Source of the DNA: JACVRW01 sp046735115
GTDB taxonomy: Bacteria; Actinomycetota; Thermoleophilia; Solirubrobacterales; Thermoleophilaceae
Reading direction: 5' to 3'
NCBI GenBank assembly: GCA_046735115.1
Contig: JBKPSR010000027.1
Span: 1-64,000 of the forward strand
Length of the DNA stretch: 64,000 nucleotides
The notes under the pieces are model-generated. The model searched no databases, had not been told where the DNA came from, and was given only the letters and a program-made list of their open reading frames with translations. Shown piece by piece: positions 17,695-24,323 of this stretch; within the stretch, counting starts at the first letter, position 1; the number at the start of each line of letters is the position of its first letter. Made by a program: the position numbers and the translations under genes.

Positions 17695-18407
17695 CCGAGG
17701 AGCACGAGGAGCGAGACCGGTTCGAGGACCTCTCGATCGGTGAGCGGCTCGCCGAGCGCGACCGCACGCACCCGGAGCCCGCGCGCCGCCCCGAGGTGCC
17801 GCGCCCCGGCAACAAGTACGCGTGGGCCGTCGGCTTCGTCCTCCTGATGGGGCTGGGCGTGCTGCTGTTCGCCGAGACGCTTCCGAACCAGGGCAAGGGC
17901 CTGAAGGGCCCCGAGCCCGGGCAGCCGCTGCCCGCGTTCGCCGCGCCCGCCGCGGCCGGCAACAAGGAGGGCGATGCCAACGTGTGCCAGAAGGAGCCGT
18001 GCAACAAGAACGCCGGGCCGATTCCCGCGTGCGCGGTTAGAGGTAGCGGGATCGTGAAGGTCTGCCCCGACGAGCGCGGCGTCCGCGTGATGACATTCGT
18101 GGTCACACGCGGCACCGACTGCGAGCCGCAGGTGGACCGGGTTGAGAGGATCACGAGCGACTTCCCGGGAGTGAAGTTCGTGACGGTGCTGAGCGGCGAC
18201 AGCAAGGACGAGGCGAAGAACCTGGCGCGCGCCAGACGCTGGCGTCAGCCGGTTGCCGTGGACACGGACGGCTCGCTCGTGAACCTGTACGGGGTCGGGG
18301 TGTGCCCGATCACGGTCTTCGCGCGGAACGGTCGCGTCCGCTCCACGGACGTGGGCAACCTGACCGAGGCGCAGCTCCGCCAGAAGACCAGGCGGCTCGT
18401 CGGATGA
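17691..18407 (+). CDS. Membrane-anchored redoxin-like protein
   Basis: A 238-residue protein from a GTG overlapping the exporter's stop (GTGA). A charged cytoplasmic N terminus precedes one helix (AWAVGFVLLMGLGVLLFAET), after which a thioredoxin-like domain faces outward: MTFVVTRGTDCEPQVDRVER, then GVGVCPITVFARNGRV with the expected cis-Pro loop. Where TlpA/ResA proteins have WCxxC this protein has DCEPQ, so only one active-site Cys remains. A further Cys pair is in ANVCQKEPCNK. It could act as a thiol peroxidase-like or disulfide-handling partner for Cys-containing Mce subunits, which is inference. Confidence 0.72.
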   Translation: MTEEHEERDRFEDLSIGERLAERDRTHPEPARRPEVPRPGNKYAWAVGFVLLMGLGVLLFAETLPNQGKGLKGPEPGQPLPAFAAPAAAGNKEGDANVCQKEPCNKNAGPIPACAVRGSGIVKVCPDERGVRVMTFVVTRGTDCEPQVDRVERITSDFPGVKFVTVLSGDSKDEAKNLARARRWRQPVAVDTDGSLVNLYGVGVCPITVFARNGRVRSTDVGNLTEAQLRQKTRRLVG

Positions 18408-19045
18408 CCGAGATCGAGCTCGAGCTGGTCGACGGCTGGGTGGAGCCCGAGCTCGCCGAGGAGTTTCCCGAGCTCAGCCTCGTGCATGCCGGCGTCGACG
18501 TGCGTCCCGCCGGCTCGCCGGACACGGTCAAGGCGCGGCTGCGCATGCTCGCCGACCGCTACACCGGCGGGAAGGTCGTGCACATGCGCCAGGACCCCGT
18601 CCCCTGGGCCTACAGGGTGTTCTCCCGGCAGGTGGGGATCGACCCGGACCACGACCGGACCCCGGTGGAGGCGGTGGCGCTCCGCCGGCTCAAGCACGGC
18701 GGCCTCCACAGCGAGAACCTGGTGGACGACGCGCTGACGATCGCGATCGCCGAGACCGGGGTGCCGCTGATCGCGCTGGACGCAGGACGCGTGGGCGGCG
18801 AGCTCGGGCTGCGCCTCGCGCGCGCCGGAGAGATGCTCGCGGGGGTGCGGCCGCTGTCGGCGCGCCAGCTGGTGGTCGCGGACGGGGAGCGCCCCGTTGC
18901 GCTCGTCCTCGGCGAGGTCGGCCATGACGCGGGCGTCACGCCGAACACCGCGCGCCTCGTGATGTGCGCCATCGGTGTGAAGGGAGTGCCGCGGATCTGC
19001 CTCGAGGAGGCGCTGTGGTGCGCGGCGGAAACGCTTTACACTTGA
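18404..19045 (+). CDS. B3/B4 tRNA-binding-domain protein
   Basis: A 213-residue cytoplasmic protein, start ATG overlapping the previous stop. The core (PWAYRVFSRQVGIDPDHDRT, PVEAVALRRLKHGGL, NLVDDALTIAIAETGVPLIA) matches the stand-alone B3/B4 domain related to the editing domain of phenylalanyl-tRNA synthetase beta chain (COG3382-like). Such free-standing proteins are widespread and may edit or sense mischarged tRNA, but few have a proven role. It lies at the tail of the Mce/MMPL operon by overlap only; no functional link is evident. Confidence 0.75.
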   Translation: MTEIELELVDGWVEPELAEEFPELSLVHAGVDVRPAGSPDTVKARLRMLADRYTGGKVVHMRQDPVPWAYRVFSRQVGIDPDHDRTPVEAVALRRLKHGGLHSENLVDDALTIAIAETGVPLIALDAGRVGGELGLRLARAGEMLAGVRPLSARQLVVADGERPVALVLGEVGHDAGVTPNTARLVMCAIGVKGVPRICLEEALWCAAETLYT

Positions 19046-19051
19046 GACCTC

Positions 19052-19567
19052 GTGCCTGACGTCCTCGACAGGCCGCACAGTCGCGATCGGGACAGGCTTG
19101 AGCCTGTCCCCCTACTTGAGCCTGTCCCCCTCGTCCAGCCCGACGAGCGCGCCGCCCGCCAGACGCTGCTCGACCAGATCGCCCGGCTCGAGAGCGAGCT
19201 CGGCCAGGTGTTCTGCGCCATGTGGCCGCGCACCGAGCTGCCACGCCCGGTGGTCGCGGGCCGCGGCGGCGGGCCGAGACTGCTGTCGCTGGGCGAGCTC
19301 GAGGAGCTCCGCGACGACCTGGCGCTGCGAGTCTCCGACGCGCGCCGGACGCTGTCCGACCGCACCTGGGTCGAGGAGCAGAACCGGCGCCTGATCGAGG
19401 AGATGCTGCTCCAGCCCGAGCGCCACAAGTGGCGGCGCGTGTCCGCCGAGGACATCGGCGAGCGCGGCTGCCGGCACTGGCACGTGCGCCCACGCTGGAG
19501 CTTCATCGGAATGCTCATGGGCTGGTGGCGCGTGGTCATCAGCTCCGGCTGCCCGTTAGCCGCCTGA
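19052..19567 (+). CDS. Hypothetical protein with coiled-coil-like segment
   Basis: 171 residues from GTG 19052, six bases after the preceding gene. Not recognised. It contains a heptad-like stretch (RQTLLDQIARLESELGQVF; LGELEELRDDLALRVSDARR) and a C-terminal basic and aromatic part (ERHKWRRVSAEDIGERGCRH; MGWWRVVISSGCPL). No signal peptide. The N terminus includes a duplicated LEPVPL encoded by an 18-bp tandem repeat, so that part may be a recent insertion or a non-conserved tail. The coding call rests on gap-free packing with neighbours. Confidence 0.6.
   Translation: MPDVLDRPHSRDRDRLEPVPLLEPVPLVQPDERAARQTLLDQIARLESELGQVFCAMWPRTELPRPVVAGRGGGPRLLSLGELEELRDDLALRVSDARRTLSDRTWVEEQNRRLIEEMLLQPERHKWRRVSAEDIGERGCRHWHVRPRWSFIGMLMGWWRVVISSGCPLAA
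19091..19132. repeat. Palindrome plus 18-bp tandem duplication
   Basis: GACAGGCT-TG-AGCCTGTC (19091-19108) is a perfect 8-bp hairpin. Overlapping it, CTTGAGCCTGTCCCCCT occurs twice in tandem (19097-19114 and 19115-19132) with a single difference at the last base. The duplication is in frame with the hypothetical gene. The sequence looks like a small REP-type element. Confidence 0.55.
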
Positions 19568-20035
19568 ATGGGAAGGCGCAGCCGCAAGCGCGGTGATTCG
19601 ACCCGCGCCGAGCGCGACGCCGCGCGCCGCGAGCGCGCGGTAAGCCCGCGCCCGCGACGGGCGAACACAGGGCGGCCGCCGGCGCCCTGGGGCAGCTTCC
19701 CGCTCTCGGAGCTGGTGATCCTCCTGGGGATCGTGCTCATCCTCTGGGGCGCCGCGCGCGGCTCCGGCGGCGGGGAGATGCTCGCGGGCGGGCTCGTGAT
19801 CGCGTCGCTCGGCGGGGGCGAGCTTGCTCTGCGCGAGCACATGGCGGGCTACCGGTCGCACTCGTCCCTGCTCGCCGGGGTGGCGGCGTTCGTCGCGGTC
19901 ACCGTCGTCGCGCTAGGTCTCGGGCCGGTAAAGGTCTGGGTGCTGGTCGCGCTCGGGCTGGCCGTCTTCGCCGCTACGTTCTACGCGATGCGAGAGCTGT
20001 TCAAGCGCCGCTCCGGGGGACTGGGCTTCCGATGA
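19568..20035 (+). CDS. Small multi-pass membrane protein
   Basis: 155 residues from ATG 19568, directly after the previous stop. The first ~40 residues are strongly basic (MGRRSRKRGDSTRAERDAAR), followed by about four hydrophobic helices (ELVILLGIVLILWGAA; MLAGGLVIASLGGGELAL; LLAGVAAFVAVTVVALGL; VWVLVALGLAVFAATFYA). Not recognised as a named family. It overlaps the following VOC gene by four bases and is probably co-transcribed with it. Confidence 0.65.
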   Translation: MGRRSRKRGDSTRAERDAARRERAVSPRPRRANTGRPPAPWGSFPLSELVILLGIVLILWGAARGSGGGEMLAGGLVIASLGGGELALREHMAGYRSHSSLLAGVAAFVAVTVVALGLGPVKVWVLVALGLAVFAATFYAMRELFKRRSGGLGFR

Positions 20036-20439
20036 ACGAGCGCCGCATGCGGATCGCGGGCATCCACCACGTCACGCTGCTCGTGGCGGACGTCGAGCGC
20101 TCGCTTGCCTTCTACAGGAACGTGCTCGGGATGCGGCTCGTGAAGCAGACGGTGAACGACGACGACCAGTCGGCGAGGCACTTCGTCTTCGGCGACGCCG
20201 AGGGCAGTCCGGGGACGCTCATCACATGTCTCGAGTACCCCGACCTCGACGAGGGGACGGTCGGGCGTGGCTCGACGCATCACTTCGCGCTCGCGGTGGA
20301 GAGCGAGGCCGAACTCGCGGCCTGGCGCGACTACCTGGTCTCGCGCGGGATCCCGACGACCGAGGTGATGGACCGCTCGGACTTCAAGTCCATCTACCTC
20401 AGGGACCCCGACGGCCACATCGTCGAGATAGCGAGTTGA
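20032..20439 (+). CDS. VOC/glyoxalase-fold protein
   Basis: A 135-residue single-domain vicinal-oxygen-chelate protein. It shows IAGIHHVTLLVADVERSLAF then YRNVLGMRLVKQTVN at the N terminus and SIYLRDPDGHIVEIAS at the C terminus, with conserved metal-ligand candidates His (GIHHVT), His (THHFALAV) and Glu (HIVEIA). The KQTVNDDD segment resembles ring-cleaving dioxygenase-like VOC proteins, but it has half their length. The substrate is unknown. A strong hairpin pair follows the stop. Confidence 0.85.
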   Translation: MNERRMRIAGIHHVTLLVADVERSLAFYRNVLGMRLVKQTVNDDDQSARHFVFGDAEGSPGTLITCLEYPDLDEGTVGRGSTHHFALAVESEAELAAWRDYLVSRGIPTTEVMDRSDFKSIYLRDPDGHIVEIAS

Positions 20440-20447
20440 GCAGGGCT

Positions 20448-20479
20448 GCATCGGGCACGGCCCGATGCTTGCCGAACGG
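20448..20479 (+). repeat. Dispersed 32-bp hairpin element, copy 2
   Basis: GCATCGGGC and GCCCGATGC make a 9-bp stem, followed by TTGCCGAACGG. Compared with copy 1, one stem pair changes C-G to T-A on both arms, so pairing is kept. It lies 8 bp after the VOC gene stop and just before a second, longer hairpin. Confidence 0.65.
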
Positions 20480-20481
20480 CG

Positions 20482-20512
20482 TAGGGCGGCCGGCCTCTCC
20501 CCGGCCGCCCTA
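20482..20512. terminator. Bidirectional hairpin terminator candidate
   Basis: TAGGGCGGCCGG (20482-20493) pairs perfectly with CCGGCCGCCCTA (20501-20512), a 12-bp stem with a 7-nt loop. It lies between converging genes (VOC on plus, mIHF on minus). There is no U-run, so it would act as a hairpin-only terminator as is common in actinobacteria. Confidence 0.6.
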
Positions 20513-20524
20513 GCCTGCCTCCGG

Positions 20525-20956
20525 TCAGGCGGCCGTGAGTGCGCGTTCGCGAGTCGCCAGCGCGGCCCGCGCGGGAGACGTGGGCGTACGCGTCGCCTCA
20601 GCGTGCGGCACGGAGTCCGACTGCCCTGCCGGGGCGTTCTTAGCGGTGAGCACAGCGGCTAGCGCCAGGCGCTGGCGCTCGGTCAGCGTCCCGACCTGCT
20701 TGTTCTCGGGAACGCCGAGGGAGACGAGCAGTCTCCTGCACCGAGCCCGGCCCCAACGCTTCTGGCTCATCAGCAGGTCGCTGATCGACATGCTGTGGGC
20801 CTGCCACGGGCAGCTGAGGACCACCTCAGCGGCGGAGAGCTCGCCCGCTGCGATCCGACGCTTCATCCGAGCCCGGGCGAGGCGTACGCGGTTCGCGTAC
20901 TCCAGCGCCTGCAAATGCTGCTCTTGACCAGCGTCGATCGTGGCCGACTTGCCCAT
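20525..20956 (-). CDS. mihF: Actinobacterial integration host factor (mIHF-like)
   Basis: A 143-residue protein from ATG 20956, four bases after GGGGAGG, an excellent ribosome site. The segment EYANRVRLARARMKRRIAAG, LLMSQKRWGRARCRRLLVSL and GVPENKQVGTLTERQRLAL matches the mIHF core: a charged helix followed by a helix-two-turn-helix with a GxGRxRxxxLL-like motif. mIHF binds and bends DNA as a nucleoid-associated protein. It is longer than the ~105-residue mycobacterial protein, with an Ala/Thr/Pro tail. In mycobacteria the gene neighbours gmk; here it stands alone between hairpins. Confidence 0.8.
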   Translation of the reverse strand: MGKSATIDAGQEQHLQALEYANRVRLARARMKRRIAAGELSAAEVVLSCPWQAHSMSISDLLMSQKRWGRARCRRLLVSLGVPENKQVGTLTERQRLALAAVLTAKNAPAGQSDSVPHAEATRTPTSPARAALATRERALTAA

Positions 20957-21075
20957 CAGACCTCCCCGCACTAGGTGCGATCTCGAACTACTTCTGCAGA
21001 TACCCCGGAGCGACAGAGCGACCTAGAGGCGAAACACGTGAGCGGGTGGGCCAGACACGCGATTTCCAGTTGCTC

Positions 21076-21118
21076 TGAAGCCGTCGCCCATCAAAACCCG
21101 TCTCGCGCTGAGCGTCAA
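21076..21118 (-). promoter_or_regulatory. Possible sigma-70-type promoter for mihF
   Basis: On the minus strand TTGACG (complement of 21113-21118) is followed after 17 bp by TTTGAT, four of six matches to the -10 consensus. It would give a leader of roughly 110-120 nt before the mihF start. It was identified by eye only. Confidence 0.3.
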
Positions 21119-21157
21119 CTGCGGGTTTCGGCTTCCGCCCGCTAAGAGCGGGCTTTT
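21094..21157 (+). promoter_or_regulatory. Attenuator-like leader of pyk
   Basis: Three mutually exclusive pairings can be drawn: AAACCCG (21094-21100) with CGGGTTT (21122-21128); GCGGG (21121-21125) with CCCGC (21138-21142); and GCCCGCT (21137-21143) with AGCGGGC (21147-21153) followed by TTTT. The last is an intrinsic terminator 21 bp before the pyruvate kinase start. The middle pairing would prevent it, and the first would restore it. Confidence 0.45.
21137..21157 (+). terminator. Rho-independent terminator upstream of pyk
   Basis: GCCCGCT, a 3-nt loop, AGCGGGC and then TTTT: a compact 7-bp GC stem with a U-run. No annotated plus-strand gene ends within 600 bp upstream, so it must end a short leader or small RNA. 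Confidence 0.65.
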
Positions 21158-21178
21158 CGTGGGTAACGTTCAAAACGC

Positions 21179-22594
21179 ATGCGCTCGACGAAGATCGTCG
21201 CGACGATTGGCCCCGCCTCGAAGGACCCGGACGTCCTCGAGCAGATGGTCGCGGCCGGCATGGACGTCGCCCGGTTGAACTTCGCCCACGGGGACCGGGA
21301 GCAGCACGCCGAGATCGCCGCGGCCATTCGCGAGAGCGCCGAGCGCGCGGGCCGGGACATCGCGATCCTCGGCGACCTGCCCGGGCCGAAGCTCCGGATC
21401 GGCCCCGTCTCCGGCGGCGTGGCCGAGCTGTCCCGAGACTCGCTGGTGGTGCTCACGCCCGAGGCCGTCGAGGGGACGGCGGAGCGGCTGCCGGTCGCCT
21501 GGGAGGGATTCGCCGAGCTCGTCGACCCCGGCGACGTGCTGTACCTCGCCGACGGCGCGGTGCGGCTCCGGGTCGGGTCCGTGAACGACGGCGACGTGGT
21601 CACGAAGGTCGAGGTCGGCGGCAGCGTCGCCTCACGCCAGGGCCTCAACCTCCCGAACGTCACCGTCTCGCTGCCGGCCGTCAGCGAGGAGGACATCAGC
21701 TTCATCGACGCGGGCATCGAGCTGGGCGTCGACTTCTTCGCCCTCTCCTTCGTGCGACGCCGCGAGGACCTTGACCCGGTGCGCGAGCACCTCGCGAGGC
21801 GCGGCGTCGAGGTGCCCCTGATCGCCAAGGTCGAGAAGCCGCAGGCCGCGGCCAACGGCGAGGAGATCATCGACGCGGCCGACGGCATCATGATTGCCCG
21901 CGGCGACCTCGGCATCGAGCTGCCGATCGAGGAGGTGCCGCTCGTGCAGAAGCGGCTGCTCGCGCTCGCGGGACGGCGCGCGAAGCCGACGATCACCGCC
22001 ACTCAGATGCTCGAGTCGATGGTGCACTCGACGCGCCCGACGCGCGCCGAGGTCGCGGACGTCGCGAACGCGATCTTCGACGGCACGGACGCCGTGATGC
22101 TCTCCCAGGAGACCGCCGTCGGGAAGCACCCGGTGCTGGCTGTGCAGATGATGGCCTCGATCGCGCAGACGATCGAGCGCGAGCTGCCCTACGGACGCTG
22201 GCTCGCGGAGCGCGGTCCGCAGGCGAACAACCAGTACCACGCCATCGCCTTCGGCGCGGTGGGGGCGGTCTACCAGCTGGGGCTGAAGTGCATCGTCTCG
22301 CCGACGAACACCGGGACGACGGCGGCGCTGATCTCCGCATACCGGCCGAAGGCGCCGGTGCTGGCGCTGTCGCCGCGCAAGGACGTCGTGCGCCGCTGCC
22401 GGCTTCTGTGGGGAGTGCATCCGCGGCTGAACGAGGAGCCGATGGACACGCTCGGGTTGATCGAGGAGTGCGCGGACGTCGCCAAGCGCGAGGGCTTCGC
22501 GCAGGCGGGCGACAAGATCGGGATCACGGCGGGGCTGCCGGCGGGGAGCGCCGGCGGCACCAACCTGTTCAAGGTCCACACGCTCGAGGGCTAG
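21179..22594 (+). CDS. pyk: Pyruvate kinase
   Basis: A 471-residue protein, the normal length for bacterial pyruvate kinase, converting phosphoenolpyruvate and ADP to pyruvate and ATP. It starts MRSTKIVATIGPAS, then shows ARLNFAHGDREQH (substrate site, with Ala in place of the usual Ser of NFSHG), LPGPKLRIG, the active-site block IAKVEKPQAAANGEEII and DGIMIARGDLGIELP, ITATQMLESM, and the C-terminal allosteric domain ending GTTAALISAYRPKAPVLAL and SAGGTNLFKVHTLEG. A terminator-bearing leader precedes it. The converging CGNR gene overlaps its last four bases. Confidence 0.97.
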   Translation: MRSTKIVATIGPASKDPDVLEQMVAAGMDVARLNFAHGDREQHAEIAAAIRESAERAGRDIAILGDLPGPKLRIGPVSGGVAELSRDSLVVLTPEAVEGTAERLPVAWEGFAELVDPGDVLYLADGAVRLRVGSVNDGDVVTKVEVGGSVASRQGLNLPNVTVSLPAVSEEDISFIDAGIELGVDFFALSFVRRREDLDPVREHLARRGVEVPLIAKVEKPQAAANGEEIIDAADGIMIARGDLGIELPIEEVPLVQKRLLALAGRRAKPTITATQMLESMVHSTRPTRAEVADVANAIFDGTDAVMLSQETAVGKHPVLAVQMMASIAQTIERELPYGRWLAERGPQANNQYHAIAFGAVGAVYQLGLKCIVSPTNTGTTAALISAYRPKAPVLALSPRKDVVRRCRLLWGVHPRLNEEPMDTLGLIEECADVAKREGFAQAGDKIGITAGLPAGSAGGTNLFKVHTLEG

Positions 22595-23163
22595 CGGCGC
22601 GGGGCGCGCCTCCGCTCGCGGAAGGCCCGGGCCTTCTCGATGTTGCCGCAGGAGTCCATCGAGCACCAGCGGCCTGAGCGGTTCTTCGACTTGTCGAAGA
22701 AGGCCCACTCGCAGTCCTCCCGGGGGCACGCCTTGAGCCGCTCCCAGTCTCCGTGCTCGACCGCGGCTGCCACGATCGCCATCAGGCGCGCGATCGCCCC
22801 GTCCACACCGCTGGCGTCGGTCACGAGCTCGGGGTCGCGCCCCGGTTCGAACCGCACGCGAACCGCGGCGCGGCCGACTGCGCGATCGAGCCGCTCGACC
22901 GCCTGCTCGTCGAGTGGGAGCTCGTTGTTCCCGCGGAGCACGGCACGCAGGCCCTCGCGCACGTCGAGCGCCCGTGCGAGATCGGCGCCGCTCACGGTTT
23001 CGCCGCTGTCCATCAGCCCGTGTTCGGCGAGCCAGCCGCGCAGGGCGCCGGGGCTGGTCAGCTCGTCCTCGCCGCTCTCCAGGTCGACGCTGTTCACGAA
23101 CCGCTGCACGAGGTAGAGCGGCTGGGGGGCCGTCTTGGCCGGGGTGGACTCGCCGGGGGCCAT
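22591..23163 (-). CDS. CGNR zinc-finger / ABATE-domain regulator
   Basis: About 190 residues from ATG 23163 (a TTG three codons upstream is possible). The C terminus carries CPREDCEWAFFDKSKNRSGR, then WCSMDSCGNIEKARAFRERR, the CGNR treble-clef zinc finger with four Cys and the namesake CGN. The N-terminal half (LVQRFVNSVDL; LARALDVREGLRAVLRGN) is the ABATE-like ligand-binding domain found in this family of stress-responsive transcription factors. The target is unknown; a palindrome touching its start codon suggests autoregulation. Confidence 0.88.
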   Translation of the reverse strand: MAPGESTPAKTAPQPLYLVQRFVNSVDLESGEDELTSPGALRGWLAEHGLMDSGETVSGADLARALDVREGLRAVLRGNNELPLDEQAVERLDRAVGRAAVRVRFEPGRDPELVTDASGVDGAIARLMAIVAAAVEHGDWERLKACPREDCEWAFFDKSKNRSGRWCSMDSCGNIEKARAFRERRRAPRR

Positions 23164-23179
23164 AACTGTCAAAACAGTT
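23164..23179. promoter_or_regulatory. Palindrome at CGNR start, operator candidate
   Basis: AACTG TCAAAA CAGTT abuts the ATG of the CGNR regulator. On the minus strand it contains TTGACA. It lies in an AT-rich patch, rare in this genome, between the regulator and azlC, so it may be a binding site for the regulator itself. Confidence 0.35.
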
Positions 23180-23282
23180 TAGCCGGTGGTATCATTCCGT
23201 CATAACGATTTAGGCGGTTATCTCACGGATGCTCCACGACGAGCGTTGAACGAGTGAGATCAGCACGACAGGAGGCACTTGC

Positions 23283-23357
23283 ATGAACGCCGCACTCAGC
23301 TGGGCCGTCGCGAGGTCCATGCAGACAAGGGCAGACCGGAGGCGCCGGGTAGCCTGA
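23283..23357 (+). CDS. 24-residue leader ORF upstream of azlC
   Basis: ATG 23283 lies seven bases after a perfect AGGAGG (23270-23275) and encodes MNAALSWAVARSMQTRADRR plus RRVA, then TGA. The stop is 7 bp before the azlC start, so translation could be coupled. There is no run of branched-chain codons, so classical amino-acid attenuation is not apparent. The product is amphipathic and basic. Its ribosome site is the best in this part of the window, better than that of azlC. Confidence 0.45.
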   Translation: MNAALSWAVARSMQTRADRRRRVA

Positions 23358-23364
23358 TCGGTCG

Positions 23365-24018
23365 ATGACCGAAGGCACCTATCGCGACGGCTTCAGGGCG
23401 ATCCTGCCGCTGATGCCCGCGATCGTGGCGTTCGGCGCGTCGTTCGGCGTGCTGGCGCACGCCGCGGGCATCGACGCGGCTGCCGCCGTGGTCATGTCGG
23501 CGACCACGTTCGCGGGCTCGGCGCAGTTCGCGGTCGTCTCCGTGCTCGGCGCCGGCGGCACGGCGGCGGCGGCGATCAGCGCGGCCGTCCTCCTCAACGG
23601 GCGCTACGTCCCGATGGCCGTGGCGGCCTCCGGAGCGTTCCGCGGCGGGCCGCTGCGGCGACTTGTCGAGGCGCAGCTGCTCGTGGACGAGAGCTGGGCG
23701 CTCTCGAGCCGCGAGGGCGGCTTCGACAGGAAGGTGCTCGTCGGTGCGGGCGCCCTCCTCTACCTGGGCTGGAACGCGGGCACAATCGCCGGCGTCCTCG
23801 CCGGCGACAGCCTGACCGACCCGTCGACGCTCGGCCTCGACGCCGCCTTCCCGGCCCTGTTCCTCGCGCTGCTCGCGCCCCTCGCCCGGCGTGGCTCCAG
23901 GCCGGCGAGCGCCGCGGCGCTCGGGGCGCTGATCGCTCTGCTTCTGATCCCGGTCGCGCCGCCGGGGGTCCCCGTCATCGCCGCCACCACCGCGAGCCTG
24001 GTGGGACTCGCCACATGA
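23365..24018 (+). CDS. azlC: AzlC branched-chain amino-acid exporter subunit
   Basis: A 217-residue membrane protein with the AzlC pattern: YRDGFRAILPLMPAIVAFGA, FGVLAHAAGI, MSATTFAGSAQFAVVSVLGA, LLNGRYVPMAVAASG and DESWALSS. AzlC pairs with the small AzlD to export branched-chain amino acids. The following azlD starts inside its stop codon. A second azlCD pair is at 58759-59794, about 35 kb away. Confidence 0.92.
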   Translation: MTEGTYRDGFRAILPLMPAIVAFGASFGVLAHAAGIDAAAAVVMSATTFAGSAQFAVVSVLGAGGTAAAAISAAVLLNGRYVPMAVAASGAFRGGPLRRLVEAQLLVDESWALSSREGGFDRKVLVGAGALLYLGWNAGTIAGVLAGDSLTDPSTLGLDAAFPALFLALLAPLARRGSRPASAAALGALIALLLIPVAPPGVPVIAATTASLVGLAT

Positions 24019-24323
24019 GCATCGTCTGGTGGTGTGTCCTCCTCGTCGGGCTCGCGACGGTCGCGATCAAGGCGAGCGGACCGGTGCTGGCGGCGGGACG
24101 GGAGCTGCCCGAGCCCACGGCGCGCGTGGTCGACCTGCTCGCGCCGGCCGTGCTGGCGGCGCTGGTCGCGACTCAGGCATTCGCGAGCGACGACGCGCTC
24201 GTGCTCGACGAGCGCGCCGCCGGCCTCCTGGCGGCGGGCGTCGCGATCGTGCTTCGGGCGCCGCTGTTGGTCGTCGTGGTGGTGGCGGCGGCGACTGCTG
24301 CGGGGCTGAGGGCCGTCTCGTGA
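24015..24323 (+). CDS. azlD: AzlD subunit
   Basis: A 102-residue protein with three or four helices: MSIVWWCVLLVGLATVAIKA, the conserved SGPVLAAGRELPEPTARVVD, LLAPAVLAALVATQAFAS and VAIVLRAPLLVVVVVAAATA. Length and order after azlC are typical. It overlaps azlC by four bases and is itself overlapped by the EamA gene. Confidence 0.9.
   Translation: MSIVWWCVLLVGLATVAIKASGPVLAAGRELPEPTARVVDLLAPAVLAALVATQAFASDDALVLDERAAGLLAAGVAIVLRAPLLVVVVVAAATAAGLRAVS

Noticed and set aside
20988..21173. 61-codon minus-strand ORF upstream of mihF
   Set aside because: It spans the hairpins of the pyk leader, has no ribosome site and no family resemblance. The region is better explained as leader and promoter sequence.
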